Shown: positions 63,618 to 64,000 of the stretch, piece by piece
Layout of the letters: every line of letters begins with the position of its first letter
Numbering within the stretch: position 1 is the stretch's first letter
Source of the DNA: an uncultured Prevotella sp.
Lineage (GTDB): Bacteria > Bacteroidota > Bacteroidia > Bacteroidales > Bacteroidaceae
Assembly (NCBI GenBank): GCA_900540375.1
Contig: UQFS01000003.1
Span: forward strand, 62,001-126,000
Reading direction: 5' to 3'
Length of the DNA stretch: 64,000 bases
Made by a program: the position numbers and the translations under genes
The notes under the pieces: model-generated
Told to the model about the DNA's origin: nothing
Databases searched by the model: none
Seen by the model: only the letters and a program-made list of their open reading frames with translations

Positions 63618-64000
63618 ATGATGACCAATCAGATGACATCCATCTACTTGCTCAGCAATGACCAGGATATCCACTGGGGACTGACCGTCAGCACAGTGGG
63701 TTACCAGCATATCGCACCCGGAGAAGCCTATCCTCCCAAAGGACATCCACAGGCCTATTCGTTCCAGGCGGGTAGGGGACGCGTGCTCGACGAGTATCAG
63801 TTTGTCTACATCTCCCGTGGACGAGGTGTCTTCGAGTCAAAGAGCTTCGGACAAGCAACGGTCGGGGAGGGCGACATGTTTCTGCTCTTCCCCGGTGAGT
63901 GGCACAACTACCAACCCGACGAAGCCACCGGATGGGACGAATACTGGATAGGATTCAAAGGACTGAACATCGACAGCCGCGTGAGCAATGGCTTCTTCCT
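63618..64000 (+). CDS. AraC family transcriptional regulator (partial, C-terminal part outside window)
   Basis: About 127 codons from the ATG at 63618 (the next codon is ATG too). The visible part is an AraC-type cupin sensor domain: SVGYQHIAPGEAYPP-like start (STVGYQHIAPGEAYPP), YQFVYISRGRGVFESKSFG, then GEGDMFLLFPGEWHNYQPDE and WDEYWIGFKG, all common in sugar-responsive AraC regulators of Bacteroidetes. The DNA-binding helix-turn-helix end is outside the window. A -7 element TATCTTTG lies at 63564-63571, with no good -33 box. The ligand and targets are unknown. Confidence 0.85.
   Translation, partial: MMTNQMTSIYLLSNDQDIHWGLTVSTVGYQHIAPGEAYPPKGHPQAYSFQAGRGRVLDEYQFVYISRGRGVFESKSFGQATVGEGDMFLLFPGEWHNYQPDEATGWDEYWIGFKGLNIDSRVSNGFF

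Overview
The window is ordinary chromosome from a member of the Bacteroidales, most likely Prevotella in the broad sense. Three things point there: promoters of the TTTG / TAnnTTTG type with 18-22 bp spacers; Bacteroidetes-type gene forms (large IspG with an insert, GAPDH of 358 residues, DUF6089 and DUF6242 proteins, an AAA-ATPase-like/PD-(D/E)XK protein); and an frdCAB succinate-fumarate module. I saw no rRNA, tRNA, CRISPR array, insertion sequence, prophage or plasmid gene.

Layout. 1-3.6 kb (minus): parE (cut by the window edge) behind a GNAT-like gene, then a THUMP-like methyltransferase. 3.7-7.7 kb: a tiny peptide gene, then frdCAB on the minus strand. 7.7-15.2 kb (plus): mnmG, apt, uvrC, dtd, a MazG-like gene and deoC; two parS-like palindromes flank apt. 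15.3-26 kb: polyprenyl synthase (minus), then polA, ychF, lgt, a GH3 protein and two envelope proteins (plus). 26.4-32.8 kb (minus): a six-gene run of an unknown gene, rpoN, a PAP2-like gene, purE, ispG and an aldo/keto reductase. 33-41.9 kb (minus): S9 peptidase, cysS, AAA-ATPase-like protein and RNase R. 42-44 kb (plus): an overlapping SDR/PAP2 pair, possibly for sphingolipids. 44-54.1 kb (minus): a ten-gene envelope operon (DUF6242, DUF6089, uppS, bamA, three skp/ompH, murI, rbfA, LolC/E-like permease). 54.3-64 kb: a tiny hydrophobic peptide gene, pckA, upp, a nucleotidyltransferase with guaA, a small unknown gene, murQ-mscL, gap and the start of an AraC-family regulator.

The genes serve core functions: anaerobic energy and C4 metabolism (frd, pckA, gap), nucleotide salvage and synthesis (apt, upp, deoC, purE, guaA), DNA maintenance (parE, uvrC, polA), isoprenoid and cell-wall supply (ispG, polyprenyl synthase, uppS, murI, murQ) and outer-membrane building (bamA, skp, lgt, Lol-like permease).

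The least expected content lies between genes. A structured element occurs three times (about 12.9, 37.3 and 60.2 kb), always in the same chromosomal orientation. Its two palindromes are exactly 139 bp apart, centre to centre, in every copy, and a hairpin of variable sequence stands just upstream. Three other gene ends carry imperfect direct repeats with a 22-bp period. Two very short genes (3.7 and 54.3 kb) have their own promoter and terminator and may be overlooked peptides. All functional statements about these elements are inference.
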